In this document: in pieces, positions 34,676-46,051 of the stretch
Layout of the letters: the number at the start of each line of letters is the position of its first letter
How positions within the stretch are numbered: position 1 is the first letter of the stretch
Origin: Dugong dugon
Lineage: Eukaryota; Chordata; Mammalia; Sirenia; Dugongidae
DNA length: 64,000 nt
Reading direction: 5' to 3'
NCBI GenBank assembly: GCA_030035585.1
Contig: CM057462.1
Location: 116,431,234-116,495,233, forward strand
Program-made: the position numbers and the translations under genes
The notes under the pieces: generated by a model
Databases searched by the model: none
Told to the model about the DNA's origin: nothing
The model's input: only the letters and a program-made list of their open reading frames with translations

Positions 34676-35094
34676 TGTTATCAATTGAATTGTATCTCCC
34701 AAAAAGATATGTTAAAGTCCTCACCCCAGTACCTGTGAATATGACCTTGTTTTGGGAAATAGGGGTTTTTTGGAAGATATTATAAACCTATATGACTATT
34801 GTCTTATAAAATAGGAGAACAGACACAAAGAGAGAGTCACACACAGGGGGAAGATGCCATGTGAAGATTCATCTATAAGCAACAAAGGAACACTGAGGAT
34901 TTCCCGCAGCACCACTAGAGGCTAGGAGAGAGGCATGGAATAGTTCCTCTCTTAGAACCTTCAGGAGGAACTGACATGGCCGCTAACCCTGATTTTGACT
35001 TTTAGCCTCCAGAGCTTTGAGACAATAAATTTCTGTTCTTTAAAGCCACCCACTTTCTGGTATTTTGTCATGTCAGCCCAAGGAAACTAAGACA
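34676..35094 (+). mobile_element. MaLR solo LTR, 5' end hit by AfroSINE
   Basis: Runs from 'tgttatcaattgaattgtat' 'ctccc' through 'gagtcacacacagggggaag', 'atgccatgtgaag' and 'gacaataaatttctgttctttaaagccaccc' to 'aaactaagaca', the complete order of a MaLR LTR. Its first nine bases also exist left of the SINE at 34441-34449 because of the target duplication. No internal region follows. Confidence 0.88.
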
Positions 35095-35128
35095 CACACA
35101 CACACTTTATCCCTTAAGTGTTAGTATA

Positions 35129-35181
35129 CCAAAAACCAAACCCATGCCATCGAGTCGATTCCGACCCATAGCAACCCTGGG
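35129..35181 (-). mobile_element. AfroSINE 3' fragment (about 50 bases)
   Basis: 'ccaaaaaccaaacccatgccatcgagtcgattccgacccatagcaaccct' matches the AfroSINE tail region in minus orientation. Everything upstream of the tail is missing, so this is a severely 5'-truncated insertion. Confidence 0.85.
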
Positions 35182-35454
35182 TATATAGTACACTTAGTCT
35201 TTCATTTGGTCTATAAGCTTTAATTGAGTGACTACTAGGTACCACACGGGGGGGATACATAGGTGGACACACTGTTCCCACCCCTATGAAGACTTCAGCC
35301 TGTCAGTTTAAACATTTGTTCCTAAAGGAGGACTTCCCAGAACCCCAAACTATGCTAACCACTCTGCTACAGTTTCCCATCGGTGATGTAATTCTTCACC
35401 CTAATTAAACTGTTGATACTTTTAAAATTACCTGCACCTTCTAGTGCAATCACC
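35182..35454. other. No gene seen
   Basis: Contains an ancient-repeat-like start ('tctataagctttaattgagtgactactagg') at about 35,210; otherwise unassigned. Confidence 0.4.
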
Positions 35455-35560
35455 AGTGGAGACCATGTTTGCCTTATTTGCCCTATCCCTAGTGCCTTAG
35501 AGTGGTTGACACACAGTAAGTGATTAATAAAATTTACTGAAGCAAAGAATGAAACAAAAG
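35455..35560 (+). mobile_element. L2 3' end fragment
   Basis: 'tatccctagtgccttagagtgg' 'ttgacacacagtaagtgattaataaaatttactgaa' follows the L2 terminal sequence at low identity. Confidence 0.6.
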
Positions 35561-36417
35561 AAATATGATAAACATTTTGACAGATCAAAATGCAGTGGGT
35601 GCTGCCCAAGAGACCCAGCATGGCTTCACAGAGGGAGAGACATGTGAACAGGCTCTTGGCAGCAGAGTAGGAGCCTGCCAGTGAAGCTGTGTGAGGGGTA
35701 TGTGAGGGAGAGGAAAGAGCACTCAAGGATGCACAATTATGAAAGGTATACTAAGCTTAGTGATCAGTTATTAATTCAGTGTGGCCAGAGCATAGGGCGA
35801 TAAGGCTGCAGATATAGTTTAGGGTCATAAGCTCGTGAATTAAACATTTCAAGGGAGAAAACTGGGAGTCCAGTGAATGAAGTCAGAGTCAGAGTCAAGC
35901 CAAGGGAGTGAAGCATAGAAAAGCACAGCTGATGCTTTAGTCCTCACTTCACACAAGGGAAGCCTATAAATACATTAGGCACCAGTTCAGAGCAAAGAGT
36001 TGAATGAGAATCTAAGAAGAACTGAAAGGGCAAGGCCTGGCTCTGATGCCCAGTAGCAACGCCCAAGCCCTTTGCTGAGGCAGTAATTCAACCTAGTCAG
36101 AGATCAACCATCATACTCATGCAAAGATGTCTCTTGCATACATAGAAGAAAACAATTTTTTTTTCCCTATGGTGGAACCTGAATTATTTTCTAAACATGA
36201 GCAAGGCCAACAGGTGCTAAGTAAGAACCTTTGGAGGCAGCCAGGTAACGCAAGGACTTGACATGATCCAACCTCTGCACAAGCAGACTCAGCAGAAAGC
36301 AAGAAGCAGGCAGTTCACACAACCCCCGGGAGAATTCTCTGCAGCAGGAACTAAAGAAAAATCACGTGGGCTGCGGCTCACCATTAACAAGGCTCAGAAG
36401 CCAAAAGTATGAGACAC
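35561..36417. other. No gene seen
   Basis: Unassigned. A 119-codon minus-strand frame (35367-35726) spans the L2 end and has no domain. Confidence 0.5.
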
Positions 36418-36475
36418 ATGGGGTCGCTATGAGTGGAAATAGACTCAATGGTAGCTAACAGCAACAACAACAGTC
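36418..36475 (+). mobile_element. AfroSINE/RTE 3' tail fragment
   Basis: 'catggggtcgctatgagtgg' followed by 'aaatagactcaatggtagct' and 'aacagcaacaacaaca' is the shared 3' tail of RTE and of RTE-tailed SINEs. Only about 58 bases were copied, so the parent could be either. Confidence 0.8.
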
Positions 36476-36729
36476 ATTAACTCTGTTAGCCAAACACACA
36501 TGATAAAGGTTTGGAGAAAAGAAGGCAAAGGAGAGAAATTGGCATCCCTGAGTGAATTCACATTCAAAACTTCATGAACTTTCTAGCCAAAAGCTTGACT
36601 ACCGATATGAAAAGTTGGATCTTATTTTTCAAAAGTGTTCTGTTAAACAACTGCCAGGCTATAATCCATTAAATTTAGGGTAAGCAGTAATTGTTTCTCA
36701 TGATTAAAATATTTTTAGATTATAATTAA
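36476..36729. other. No gene seen
   Basis: Short unassigned AT-rich spacer. Confidence 0.5.
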
Positions 36730-36886
36730 CAAAAAAAAACCCACAGCCATGGAGTCAATTTCAACTCATCGAGACCCTATAGGACAGAGTAGAACTGCCC
36801 CATAGGGTTTCCAAGGAGCAGCTCTTGGATTTGAATTGCCCACCTCTTGGTTAGCAACCTTAGCTGGCCATAGCTCTTAACCACTG
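36730..36886 (-). mobile_element. AfroSINE, HSP-type
   Basis: A-tract, 'ccatggagtcaatttcaactc', 'gaccctataggacagagtag', 'gtttccaaggagcagctctt' (central block missing), 'ggttagcaaccttagctgg' and 'gctcttaaccactgct'. The final 'ggctcc' of the head is lost. Confidence 0.92.
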
Positions 36887-37459
36887 CTGGATACATGAAT
36901 AAATGGTAAAGATCCAGAGAGAACTAACTCTAGTCATTAGAACTGAGTAAAAACAAAAGAGATTAGCAAAGCTGTGGTCCTTGATCATCTACTTCCAAAT
37001 ATAATTTTAAAAATACATTTTAACTGCCATTTTTAGAAACTTTAATCAATTACTAGCTTTAGGCTTTCTGGGCATTCTTATAGATCTGAGTTCTCTATCT
37101 CCCCTTTGCTTATATGCCCTAATTCTTTTCAGAATAAGACTTGTATTTTTTTTTTATATAAATTTATTTCAGCCTCCATCCTAATTAGTTTAGTTTACTC
37201 ACATGATATGGTTCAGTATAACCAATGAAATGGCATGAGGTGGTATGGGTTTCCAAGCATTTTAGCAGAACTCTTTTTAAACATTAAATCATACCTTGTC
37301 ACCATATTTACAAAGCAGAAAATAAACTCTTAGGTTGAAAGTGGGGTGTGGATGGTGGGTGTATGGGGTGCAACAAGCGCACTGCTCACTTGGTGTGTTC
37401 TTTCACCCCAGAGAAGCTTTGAATCCCTTGAAATCTTTGGATCATTTAGAAACAACTGA
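36887..37459. other. No gene seen
   Basis: AT-rich unassigned sequence with a T-tract near 37,147-37,155. Confidence 0.5.
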
Positions 37460-37628
37460 GGTGGCAGAGAGAGGGCTGGACTAAGAACTAGAAAAACTTG
37501 GCTCTAGCCATGGTTGTGTCACTAAGAAGTTGTGTGACCTTAACCAATCATTTAGAGCGCTGAGCTTCGATCTTCTCTGTGTGAAATAACAGAAGTAGAA
37601 TAAATAATTTGGAAGCCTCATTCTAACT
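37460..37628 (+). mobile_element. MIR relic
   Basis: 'gagagagggctggactaag', 'cttggctctagccatggttg', 'tgtcactaagaagttgtgtgacc', 'atcatttagagcgctgagc' match MIR plus strand in order. An A-tract follows at 37,630-37,646. Confidence 0.7.
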
Positions 37629-37646
37629 AAAAAAAAAAAAAAAAAA

Positions 37647-38525
37647 CTTAGTATCCTGAAGACAGTAGTTTATTTATTTGGAGAAACTACTACTCTTTTT
37701 ATTAAAAGCTTGTACATGTCCTTTTAAAATCTGAGTTTGTCAGAAATTTTCTGTTTTCTGATTTATCCTTAGTTTCTTTAACTGAGTCTCCCTTTTGTTA
37801 CTCTCTGGGATCATTTGAAACTTTGTACTTAGAATGCTGTCCTTGAATGATTCCCATTTCCCTTGAGCTTTCTTTTCTTTCATAATTATGCTGTGGAATT
37901 ATGCCTCTCTGTTCTCTCCTTTTAAAATGCTAGCCCTCCTGAAGTTTAGGGGGCACAGCTGACTAGGCCCAGCCTCTTCACTCTTGGTTATCCCTGTAAG
38001 ATGACTTGGCAAGGACACTTGCCCCTTCCAGGTTTCAATCACTTCCACTTCATCAACCAATTTCCCCTTGGGGTTCAGAATTAGGTCTAGACTAACAGTT
38101 TCTTCATTCCTTTTCTCTACCCTCTGGGAGAAGAAATTACCGGAAATTGTGGCCTCCTTTAGTCATATGGTCAGTGCGGTCAAAACCCATAATCTCCTGG
38201 GGCTTAAAGTGTCTCACTGACCACCCCTTATCAATTGAGTGAGAATGAAAATTGACCAGTTTCTACCTCCTGAATTCTCATCAGGACAAAGCCCTTAAAA
38301 GTATTAACATATAGAGTGGGGCTTGCAAGGGCCACTCAACTTCTAGTCCCCTTAAGGATGTACTCACAAGGGTTGTTGGTTTGTGGTGCGCAGACGGGCC
38401 TGCCTTCACTTGGAGTCTCCATTGCATCCCCCGTTATGTCTAGCACACTCCTTCTCATAAATATGGGTGACTGGGAACAAATTAGTCTGTTACACTTCAA
38501 AGAGATCTATAGGTGTGACCAATGA
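37647..38525. other. No gene seen
   Basis: Unassigned. A 69-codon frame at 38316-38525 has no domain. Confidence 0.5.
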
Positions 38526-38964
38526 TGTTGTTGACTTGTGTTCCCCAAAAAGTTCCGTTAAATCCAAATTCCTGTACTTGTAAATATAACCTGTTTGGAA
38601 ATAGAGGTTTTCTTTTGTTATGTTAATGGGTAATACCAAAATAGGGTGGATCCTAAGCCTAATCACTTCTGAATGGTGACTTATAAAAAGAGTAGAATAG
38701 ACACAGAGACACACACACAGGGAGAAGATGCCACGTGAACACACACACACACACACACACAACAAATGCATCTACAAACCCAGGACCACCAACGATTTCT
38801 GTTAGCTACTAGAATCTGAAATAAATAAGGAAGGAACTCCCTCTAGTGCTACGCCCTAAATTCATGCATCTAGCTTCCTGAAAACCTGAGAAAATAAATG
38901 TCTGCTCTTTACAGCCACCCACTTGTAATATCTCTTGTTATAGGAGCGCTAAGTAACTAAGACA
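38526..38964 (+). mobile_element. MaLR solo LTR with CA expansion
   Basis: 'tgttgttgacttgtgttccc' start, 'gtaaatataacctgtttgg', 'gggagaagatgccacgtgaac', 'gaaaataaatgtctgctctttacagccaccc' and the 'aagtaactaagaca' end give a complete MaLR LTR order. A (CA)n run at 38,739-38,762 has grown inside it and creates a spurious 'VCVCVC' frame on the minus strand. Confidence 0.83.
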
Positions 38965-40795
38965 GATGGTAATGACTCCCAGATTTTTCATCCTATGTCT
39001 GATTTCTCATCAACTCTTCATAGTTCCAAATGAAATCTTCATGAGGACATCCCAAGTAACTCCAAATAGTCCATGTCCAAAATCAATATTATCTTCCTAC
39101 CAAAATAATTCTGTTTCCCAAGTTCCCAAGTCCCCCAGGTCAAAAAATCTGGAGTCACCCAAGAGACTTTCTTCTTCTCCATGACCTTCTAGTTAAAACA
39201 CATTTATTTAGTCATTAGTAATAGGTCATGGGAAAATCCATCCATTTAAAATAGTCCTTTAATTATTTTTAAATTTAAAAAAATGTGCACAGTAGAGTGA
39301 AAGCTAGGGGAGGTTTGGGGAAATAGTGTGCATTTTGACTGCTTATTTAACTTCTCATAAGTTCAAGCACAATCTAGGGTTAAAGGATTTTAACTACAGA
39401 GGTTGCATGATAAAATGGTTTCTCTGAGAAACATTTCTGAGTGCCCGTTTGTTAATTGGTTTTTCTTTCTATGCCAAATGCATTAAGAGTTTGTCATATT
39501 TTAAATGTAATGTAATTAGGTATAAATTAACAGAAGAGTAGACATTACGAAAAGTTTTGACCCCAGTTTTCTTTGAAATTATTATTACTAATTATTTTCT
39601 CCAAATTTATATTCATAACATCCTGTGCAAAGCCACAGGGACTGCCTGGCATCTGGTCTGATCTGGAGCTAGTAATGCAAATACTGTAGGGGCCGAATCC
39701 AGGCTAAGCTTCACGGTGCTCAAGTATATCTATGAGAACCTTCCACCATATCTTTCCAATGGAATACTGAATTATTCTGAATTGCACACTGTAAGAGGAA
39801 TACAAAATAAAGGAAATAAAAAATAAACCCCAAAACAGCCGGTAACGATGACTATAGTGAAAGAAACCATAAAATGGGCCCAGCATCTTTTTTTACTACC
39901 TAGTGTCACTGGGTGAAGGTTTTGGAAGCACAAAGCCTCCTTTGGTTACTAAGCCCAAATTCTGACACAGAGCCATGCACTCCATGGGAGGCAATCATAT
40001 TACCAGGGTAAACCGAGGTGTGTAAGCCTGGCGTAAAATGTGGCCTTCCTTTTGTGGAATGATGGGAATGAGGACCAGAGCCATCTGAAATAGCAGACAC
40101 CTGATGGAATCCTCATTGTTGGGCTCAAACTAGGATTAGAATTAGCAAAATCACTTCTGAAGCCCAAAGACAGGGTGTCTTTGGGGCCTGTCACACACAG
40201 CCAAAACCCCACACAGCTGGATAGCTTGTGCTTTAACACCAGAGCTGTGACTCTGCACCCAGCAGGGGTTTATGCTGCATGAGATTGTTCAGAAAAACCT
40301 CCATTTTTATGGGGCTCAGTTTCTTTCTTTCAATATTATCTGTAGGGGAAATTATTTGGCATTTCTTTTAAGTGAGGGAGGGCACTTATTCTTTAAATAG
40401 GCACTTTCCTCAGTCATGTGGCTATTTGGAGGCAACATAAGCATCTTTGGTATTTGATCTTTAAAACCTTGGAATTGGTCTCATATCTGATGATCTGTGG
40501 CATTTGTTTTTTCTCAGCTGTGACTGCATTCCTGTAAAATAGCAAGCTATGCCATTAGAAGAAATGAATGATTTGTTTTTAAATTAAATCTGTTTTTATT
40601 AGAACAGGGGGCAGTGTGGATATTAGTTTAGCTAAGGCTCTGTGGGAATAACTTGAGACAATTTATGATCTAACAGAAGAGTCCAGACTAAAGATGGAGA
40701 AGATCCGTTCTTTCGTTCTATCATCTGTTTATTTTTCTCTCTTAAAAAAAAGCAATAGTAGATACTGTTGGTGCTCTGATCAGATCTTGACTGAG
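38965..40795. other. No gene seen; single-copy stretch
   Basis: No repeat recognised over about 1.8 kb. 40,290-40,620 is AT-rich and could be conserved non-coding DNA. Frames at 39.7-40.2 kb have no domain. Confidence 0.5.
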
Positions 40796-41140
40796 GCATT
40801 CATGGTTCAGTAGTAGAATTCTTGCCTTCCATGAGGGAGACCCATGTTTGGCTCCCAACTAGTGCACTTCATGTGCAGACACTACCCACCTGTCAGTGGT
40901 GGATTGCATGTTGCTAAGTTGCTGAACAGGTTTCAGCAGAGCTTCCAGACCATGATGCACTAGGAAGAAAGTCCTGGTGATCTACTTCTGAAAAATCAGC
41001 CAATGGAAACCCTATGGATCACAATAGTCCCATCCACAACTGATTATGGGGATGGTGCAGGACTGGGCAGCATTTGATTCTGTTGTGCATGAGGTCCCCG
41101 TGAGTCAGGGGCTGCCTCAACACCAGCTAACAACAACACA
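40796..41140 (+). mobile_element. SINE with tRNA-Gly-like head, plus-strand copy
   Basis: The first 71 bases (40796-40866) align along the whole length of a tRNA-Gly gene: 'gcattcatggttcagtagt', 'agaattcttgccttccatg', 'agggagacccatgtttggct', 'cccaactagtgca'. Box A and box B positions, an anticodon-loop position reading TCC, and the exact tRNA length are visible. A body follows ('agcagagcttccagaccatg', 'tctgaaaaatcagccaatgg'), then an RTE-like 3' part ('gggatggtgcaggactgggcagc', 'tctgttgtgcatgagg') ending 'agctaacaacaaca'. It is the most complete of the three copies. It is unlikely to be a functional tRNA because pairing in the acceptor and T stems is broken. Confidence 0.85.
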
Positions 41141-42316
41141 CCAACCCAAGCTATGGGATTGGTGTACATTTGATTCACTGCTGCCTCACCCTCTACAGAG
41201 AATTGTCCTTAGCATACCAGAGCCCCCTCACCAAGGAGATTACACTCACTATGCTACCATGGGGCGGCCCATAGGCCAACGAGTTGCCTTAAACAAGGAG
41301 GTTCAAAAGGCCAGCCCCTTGCTCAGTGCAGGACAACTCTGTGGTGCAATTTACGCTCCAGAGTGCCCTCCAGCCCCAGCCATAGATCAGGCCAAGAGTT
41401 TTGGATCTTTCCCTTTCCATACATATCCTTAGTCTATCACAGTTTTTTGTTGTTTTTTTTTTTTAAATAGATACTCTCAATAAATCTAGGGCCCAGGATC
41501 TATATCACAAGTCTGCTTCTAGGAAACCCAAACTAAGGCAGGTGCTGTTTTCTTTTCTGTCTTGCCACAAATTTAATAATCTCTATAATGCAGGCAAATT
41601 ATTTTGTGATGATGAGGAAACTAAATAAAATTATTAACTATTTGAGAGCTTCCTGATATGCTGAATCACTGGCTTAGGTCCCATGGGAAATCACCATAAG
41701 AGGCAGTTCCAGCCCACAGGGAGATAAAATTTAGTTGGGAAAATACAATGTGATATAAACAAATCAAATAGTAAAATTTAAATAGTTTAAGACAACACCA
41801 GCTATGTCAAGACAGTACATGATTAGTCACCAAATGAACTGGGAAGACAATTGCTCCAGAAATTGTTCCCACCAGAAGTCAAGCGAATTAGTTTCTATTT
41901 TGCTTCCATTTCTTACTGACTGTGGGAATAGGCACAACTTGCTTGATCCCACTTGACCTAAATTTTATCTGTAAGATGAAGGTTAACTTCTAAATATTCT
42001 CAAAGGTCCTTCCCAACTTTGAACTGCTTTGACAGATTGAGTGTGCTGCCTGGGGCTAGGTGGCCTTCAGGGAGGAAGTCCATGTTGAGATGGTTTGTTT
42101 GGGAGAAGGACAAAGTGCATTTTAGATAATGGAAGAACACATGCAAAAGAGGAGAAGTGGGAAAGTAAATCCACATGGTTCCTTGGCATCAGAGCATCTT
42201 GGGAGGCATTACTCTAAGTGGAAACTAGATGGTAAAACTGTCTAATACCAAGGTTAGAAATGTAGACCTTATCTTATAGAGTAAAATGCAATTTCACTGA
42301 CATAGAAAGGATGGCA
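41141..42316. other. No gene seen
   Basis: A 128-codon frame (41046-41432) begins inside the SINE and has no domain. 41,160-41,430 may be an old unnamed repeat. The rest is AT-rich and unassigned. Confidence 0.45.
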
Positions 42317-42512
42317 AAAAACAAAACAAAACATTGCTGTCGAGTAGATTCCAACTCATGGCAACCCCATGTGTTACGAAGTAGAACTGCTATATAGGGT
42401 TTTCTTGGCTGTGATCTTTACTGAAGCAGACCTCCAGGCCTTCCTTCTGTGGTTCCACTGGGTGGGTTCAAGCTGCTAACCTTTAGATCAACTGCACACC
42501 ATTTGCGCCTGG
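42317..42512 (-). mobile_element. AfroSINE, older subfamily
   Basis: 'acaaaacaaaacattgctgtcg', 'ttccaactcatggcaacccc', 'ggctgtgatctttactgaagc', 'tccactgggtgggttcaagc' and 'accatttgcgcctgggct'. The 'gtgatcttt' and '..tttgcgcc' variants place it with the copies at 11.9, 33.2 and 51.5 kb. Confidence 0.88.
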
Positions 42513-42844
42513 GCTTTTTTCCTCTTCTGGATCTGGCCCACCTTTTCCACAATCCCGAGTACCTGTGTGTATGCTGTATAGCTGTAATCAACTATCTACC
42601 GTTTCTAGAAAATGCCAAGGTCTATCTCACACCAAGGCCTTAGTACATGCCATTTATTTGTCAAGAACACAGACCCATTATATCCCCCTAAATGAGTAAT
42701 TTTTCTTATAAGATCAGCACAAAGCTGGTTCCTATGAGGCAGAGGTTAAAGATGTCCCAAATATGCAACTTTTCCAAACTATTGTACCACTTCATCATCT
42801 TTAATATCAAATAATTCCCTTTCCTCGGTACTCTCCCTCCTGTC
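42513..42844. other. No gene seen
   Basis: Unassigned; no repeat or frame of note. Confidence 0.5.
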
Positions 42845-43450
42845 TTGGGTTTGATAATTCACTGCAATGACGCACAGAACTCACAAACTATAGTTACAGT
42901 TAAGTGGTTTATTAGGGAAGTAATGGAAACAACTCGAGATCAGATCAACTTGGAAGTAACAGGGACAACTCAAGATGCAGTTCCTGGATCAGGACAGCTT
43001 CTTCTCACCCTCTGCCTCCAGGCCCTGCTGTGGGTCTTCTTGGGCAAGTGTAACAACTCTTAGCTATGTGGGTTGTAGGTTGGCAACCCCCAGTGCGATG
43101 TCTAGCTCCACTATAGCTCTTACTACAGCTGTGCGCCACCTCTCGCTTTCTTCCATATTACAGCTCCTCTCTCTCTCTCCGTCTCTCTATGCCTCCCTGT
43201 AAGCCTTGTGGGATGGCAAACTGACCAATCCCCTTGTTAGGGTTCCATACACCTTATCTTCATGATCCCATTACCCACAAGGGTGCCATATATCTTATTT
43301 ACATTATTAGCTAGCTATCCAATCCCTTTGGTGGGGCACAACTACCTCATCTGCATAGTTCCACCCAGTCATTTGGTAGGAATTACAAAGACTAAGGCTA
43401 GAAGGGCCACGTTAAGTAATTTACTCCACTGCACCCCGTTATTAATAGCC
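42845..43450 (-). mobile_element. Possible ERV LTR, reversed
   Basis: 'gcacagaactcacaaacta' followed by 'gtggtttattagggaag' (a reversed AATAAA-type polyadenylation region), a TCTC-rich patch at about 43,166-43,192, and repeated 'ccaatcccctt'/'ccaatccctttggtggggc' segments resemble a reversed ERV-type LTR. No retroviral gene is visible. The family is not recalled and the right edge is uncertain. Confidence 0.45.
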
Positions 43451-43479
43451 CATTTATTAAGTTATTTCTCAAAACTCAG

Positions 43480-43795
43480 TGTAGCCATTATGTCCTATGT
43501 AAATCCTTTCCTTCTCTTACCCCGAGGAGACGGATCTGGTCACTGCCTCCTCAGTACTTCCCTTGCGCCTTGTCTATAATATCACTTACTACATTGTATT
43601 GTAATTATCTGTTCACATACTTTCTCCACTCATTAGAAGATCATGCATCCTTGAGGACAAAACTGGGCCCTATTCATTTTATCCATACTAGCCCTTCACC
43701 CCACTCCCCCCAGTCACACACATATACCAGTTCTAGCACAGTACCTGACAAACAGCAGTGAGCTGGGTAAATTTTGGTAGAATGAATGAATCAGG
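43480..43795 (+). mobile_element. L2 3' end
   Basis: 'tatcacttactacattgtat', 'tgtaattatctgttcacatac', 'cattagaagatcatgcatccttgaggac', 'tctagcacagtacctgac' and 'ggtagaatgaatgaatc' are the L2 3' region in order. Confidence 0.85.
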
Positions 43796-45040
43796 ACTGC
43801 ATTATGACTTGCGTGAGCTCTCGGCATTTTTCCCTTCATAGGCCACTTCTGTCAAAAAAAATAAATGAAAAATAAAAATTATGTTTTATGACTGAATTAG
43901 TATAAATATGAATCTATTAATATTATACATCAAAACATTTTCATTAACCCAAAAGTTCATCCTTTTCTTCTGATTTTAAAAGATGACGTTTCCATGGACC
44001 CCTAAAAAAGTATCATGGGCCCTACTGAGCCTAATGGATAAGCTGGCCCTGGAATCAATGAAACTCTTATTACAGATATTTATCTTTATTTATGTAAGCT
44101 GATTTAGGTTTATCTCATCTGTTTTGAGTAAGATATAAAATATTCGATTATATATTACTTGGCCTTTTTTTTTTTTTCTTTACCACAGAAGTTATTTTTT
44201 AATCTGTAAGTAGCATCATGGGAAATGTCATAGACATGTTAATGTGAAACACTACTCTGTCCATTTTGAATAGCAATTTAAAATGACTGGTCAAAATTAT
44301 GACCAGGAGGGCACCCTACTGTTCTTTGAATAGAACAAGAGAAACATATTAAAAATCAAAAGGAAAAATTAATTTCATAGTATAACATAAAGAATGATGA
44401 TTTCAAACAGCCACTGTATATTATTAGTTCATAACTACTATCTACAAAATGTCATGAAAATTAGATTTCAGATGGTAGATGAGGTTTGTCTCGCTGAAAA
44501 AAAGGTTTTAATAAATATTAAGCACAGAAGTATTTGGGGATGATGAAGATTTGGTACTTAAACATTGAACATACAGTGATCTATTTGACACCAAAGAATT
44601 AAAGACACAAAAAACTGCTTAGCTAAATGCAACTGCCAAGAGGGCTGAACTCACTATTTTTGTGCCCTAAAGAATGACAATTCATCTAGTAGCAAATCTT
44701 TCTTCACCATTTATGAGTTGTTAGAAATACTGTATATTAGGATTAAATAGGATTTTAGAGACACAGATTCTTAAAAATGAAGCAAGTCCTTAGCGATCCA
44801 TTTCCCTTTCTGTGTAGAAATAACCTCTCCAGCATCCCTGGAAAATGTTAAACAGCGACAGCTTCCATATTCGCAGCAATCAGAAACTCTGTACCTCACA
44901 AAGCAGCCTGTTCTGATGCTGTACAATTCAAATTACTATTTTGTTTTAATCCTGTTCATCTGAAGCAGAAAATATACTCCTCTTACCCCAAAAAGTACAC
45001 AAAGATTAACACTTCACTTAGGTGGTAGGTTGGGGGAATG
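43796..45040. other. No gene seen; possible ancient repeat near 44.8 kb
   Basis: AT-rich. 44,810-44,945 ('ccagcatccctggaaaatgttaa', 'aagcagcctgttctgatgct', 'gtacaattcaaattact') resembles a deeply conserved ancient repeat I cannot name. The first 100 bases of the window may hold another piece of the same type. Confidence 0.4.
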
Positions 45041-45198
45041 ACCAAAAAAATCCGTTGCCATCGAGTTGATTCCTACTCATAGCGACCCTATAGGACAGGG
45101 TAGGACTTCCCCATAGAGTTTCCAAGGAGTGCCTGCTGGATTCAAACTGCTGACCCTTTGGTTAGCAGCCATAGCTCTTAAGCACTATGCCACCAGGG
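45041..45198 (-). mobile_element. AfroSINE, HSP-type
   Basis: 'accaaaaaaatccgttgccatcg', 'ctcatagcgaccctatagg', 'agtttccaaggagtgcctgc' (central block absent), 'ttggttagcagccatagct' and 'actatgccaccaggg'. Nearly complete and little diverged. Confidence 0.93.
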
Positions 45199-45309
45199 TG
45201 ACAGGTAGCATGGTATTCCCTTTCCAGATCAGCAAACTATACCCTTGGGCATGAAAACACTTTTTTTCTTTTTTTTAACCTTAAGCAATTTTTTTACAGA
45301 AATATTTGA

Positions 45310-45540
45310 GGTAGTGTGGGATAGTGGACAGAGAAGAGGGTGTTGAATCAGAGAAATCTGAGTTTGACCCCTGGCTTGTACATAATTAGCATCTGTATGA
45401 CCTTAAGGAACTAGCTTAAACTCTCAAAGCCTCATTTTTCTCATCTCCAAAAGCTTGAGAATTGAGAGGATTAGAGATAATGTATGTAGAGCACCCAGCA
45501 TGGTTCTTGCTATAAAGTAAATGCTCAAAATATCCCAGCC
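45310..45540 (+). mobile_element. MIR, near full length
   Basis: 'gtagtgtgggatagtggacag', 'gtttgacccctggcttgtac', 'aactctcaaagcctcatttttctcatct', 'gtatgtagagcacccagcatgg' match MIR plus strand through to its 3' end. Confidence 0.85.
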
Positions 45541-46050
45541 ACAATTAGTTTGTCTCCTTTAACATGTTGACTTTATTTTGACACTTCAATGAATTTGGGG
45601 GTGATAATTATGAATATAAGTTACTCTATAGCACTTAGAAACAGGTCATGATGTTTACAACCAGTTTAAATGTGTGCACAAACTGCTTTCTCTAGTTCTA
45701 TGGCTGCTTTTTAATATTTCTTCTTTATCTCTCTTGCCGTCAGATAAGTCTGCTTACTGTCAGTGCGTCAGCCCCTCAATACGTATCTCAGTGTCTCCTC
45801 ACTTACTCTGCTCTTAGCTGAGAAACAAACAAAAATCAAAGTTCTTAGCACTGTGTTTAAAATAACTGTCCATAGGTTCTGCGTAGAAAGTCTGAGATCC
45901 CCTTAAAGAGTGAAGCAATCCCATTTCAGAGCCTAAGTTTTAGTGCATATGTTCTATGGCAGTTATTTCAGTCACTGCTAAAGACTTTTTCCCTCACCTC
46001 TAGGCTCCAGCTGTCTTCCAGAGTGTTGAGGTTATCAGATAGCTGACAGA
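45541..46050. other. No gene seen
   Basis: Unassigned sequence left of the GGAT array. Confidence 0.5.
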
Positions 46051-46051
46051 A

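Noticed and set aside
40796-40866. A functional tRNA-Gly gene
   Set aside because: Several stem positions are mismatched and it is fused to a SINE body and tail; it is a SINE head.
41046-41432. 128-codon open frame
   Set aside because: Starts inside the tRNA-Gly-headed SINE and continues into unassigned sequence; no domain.
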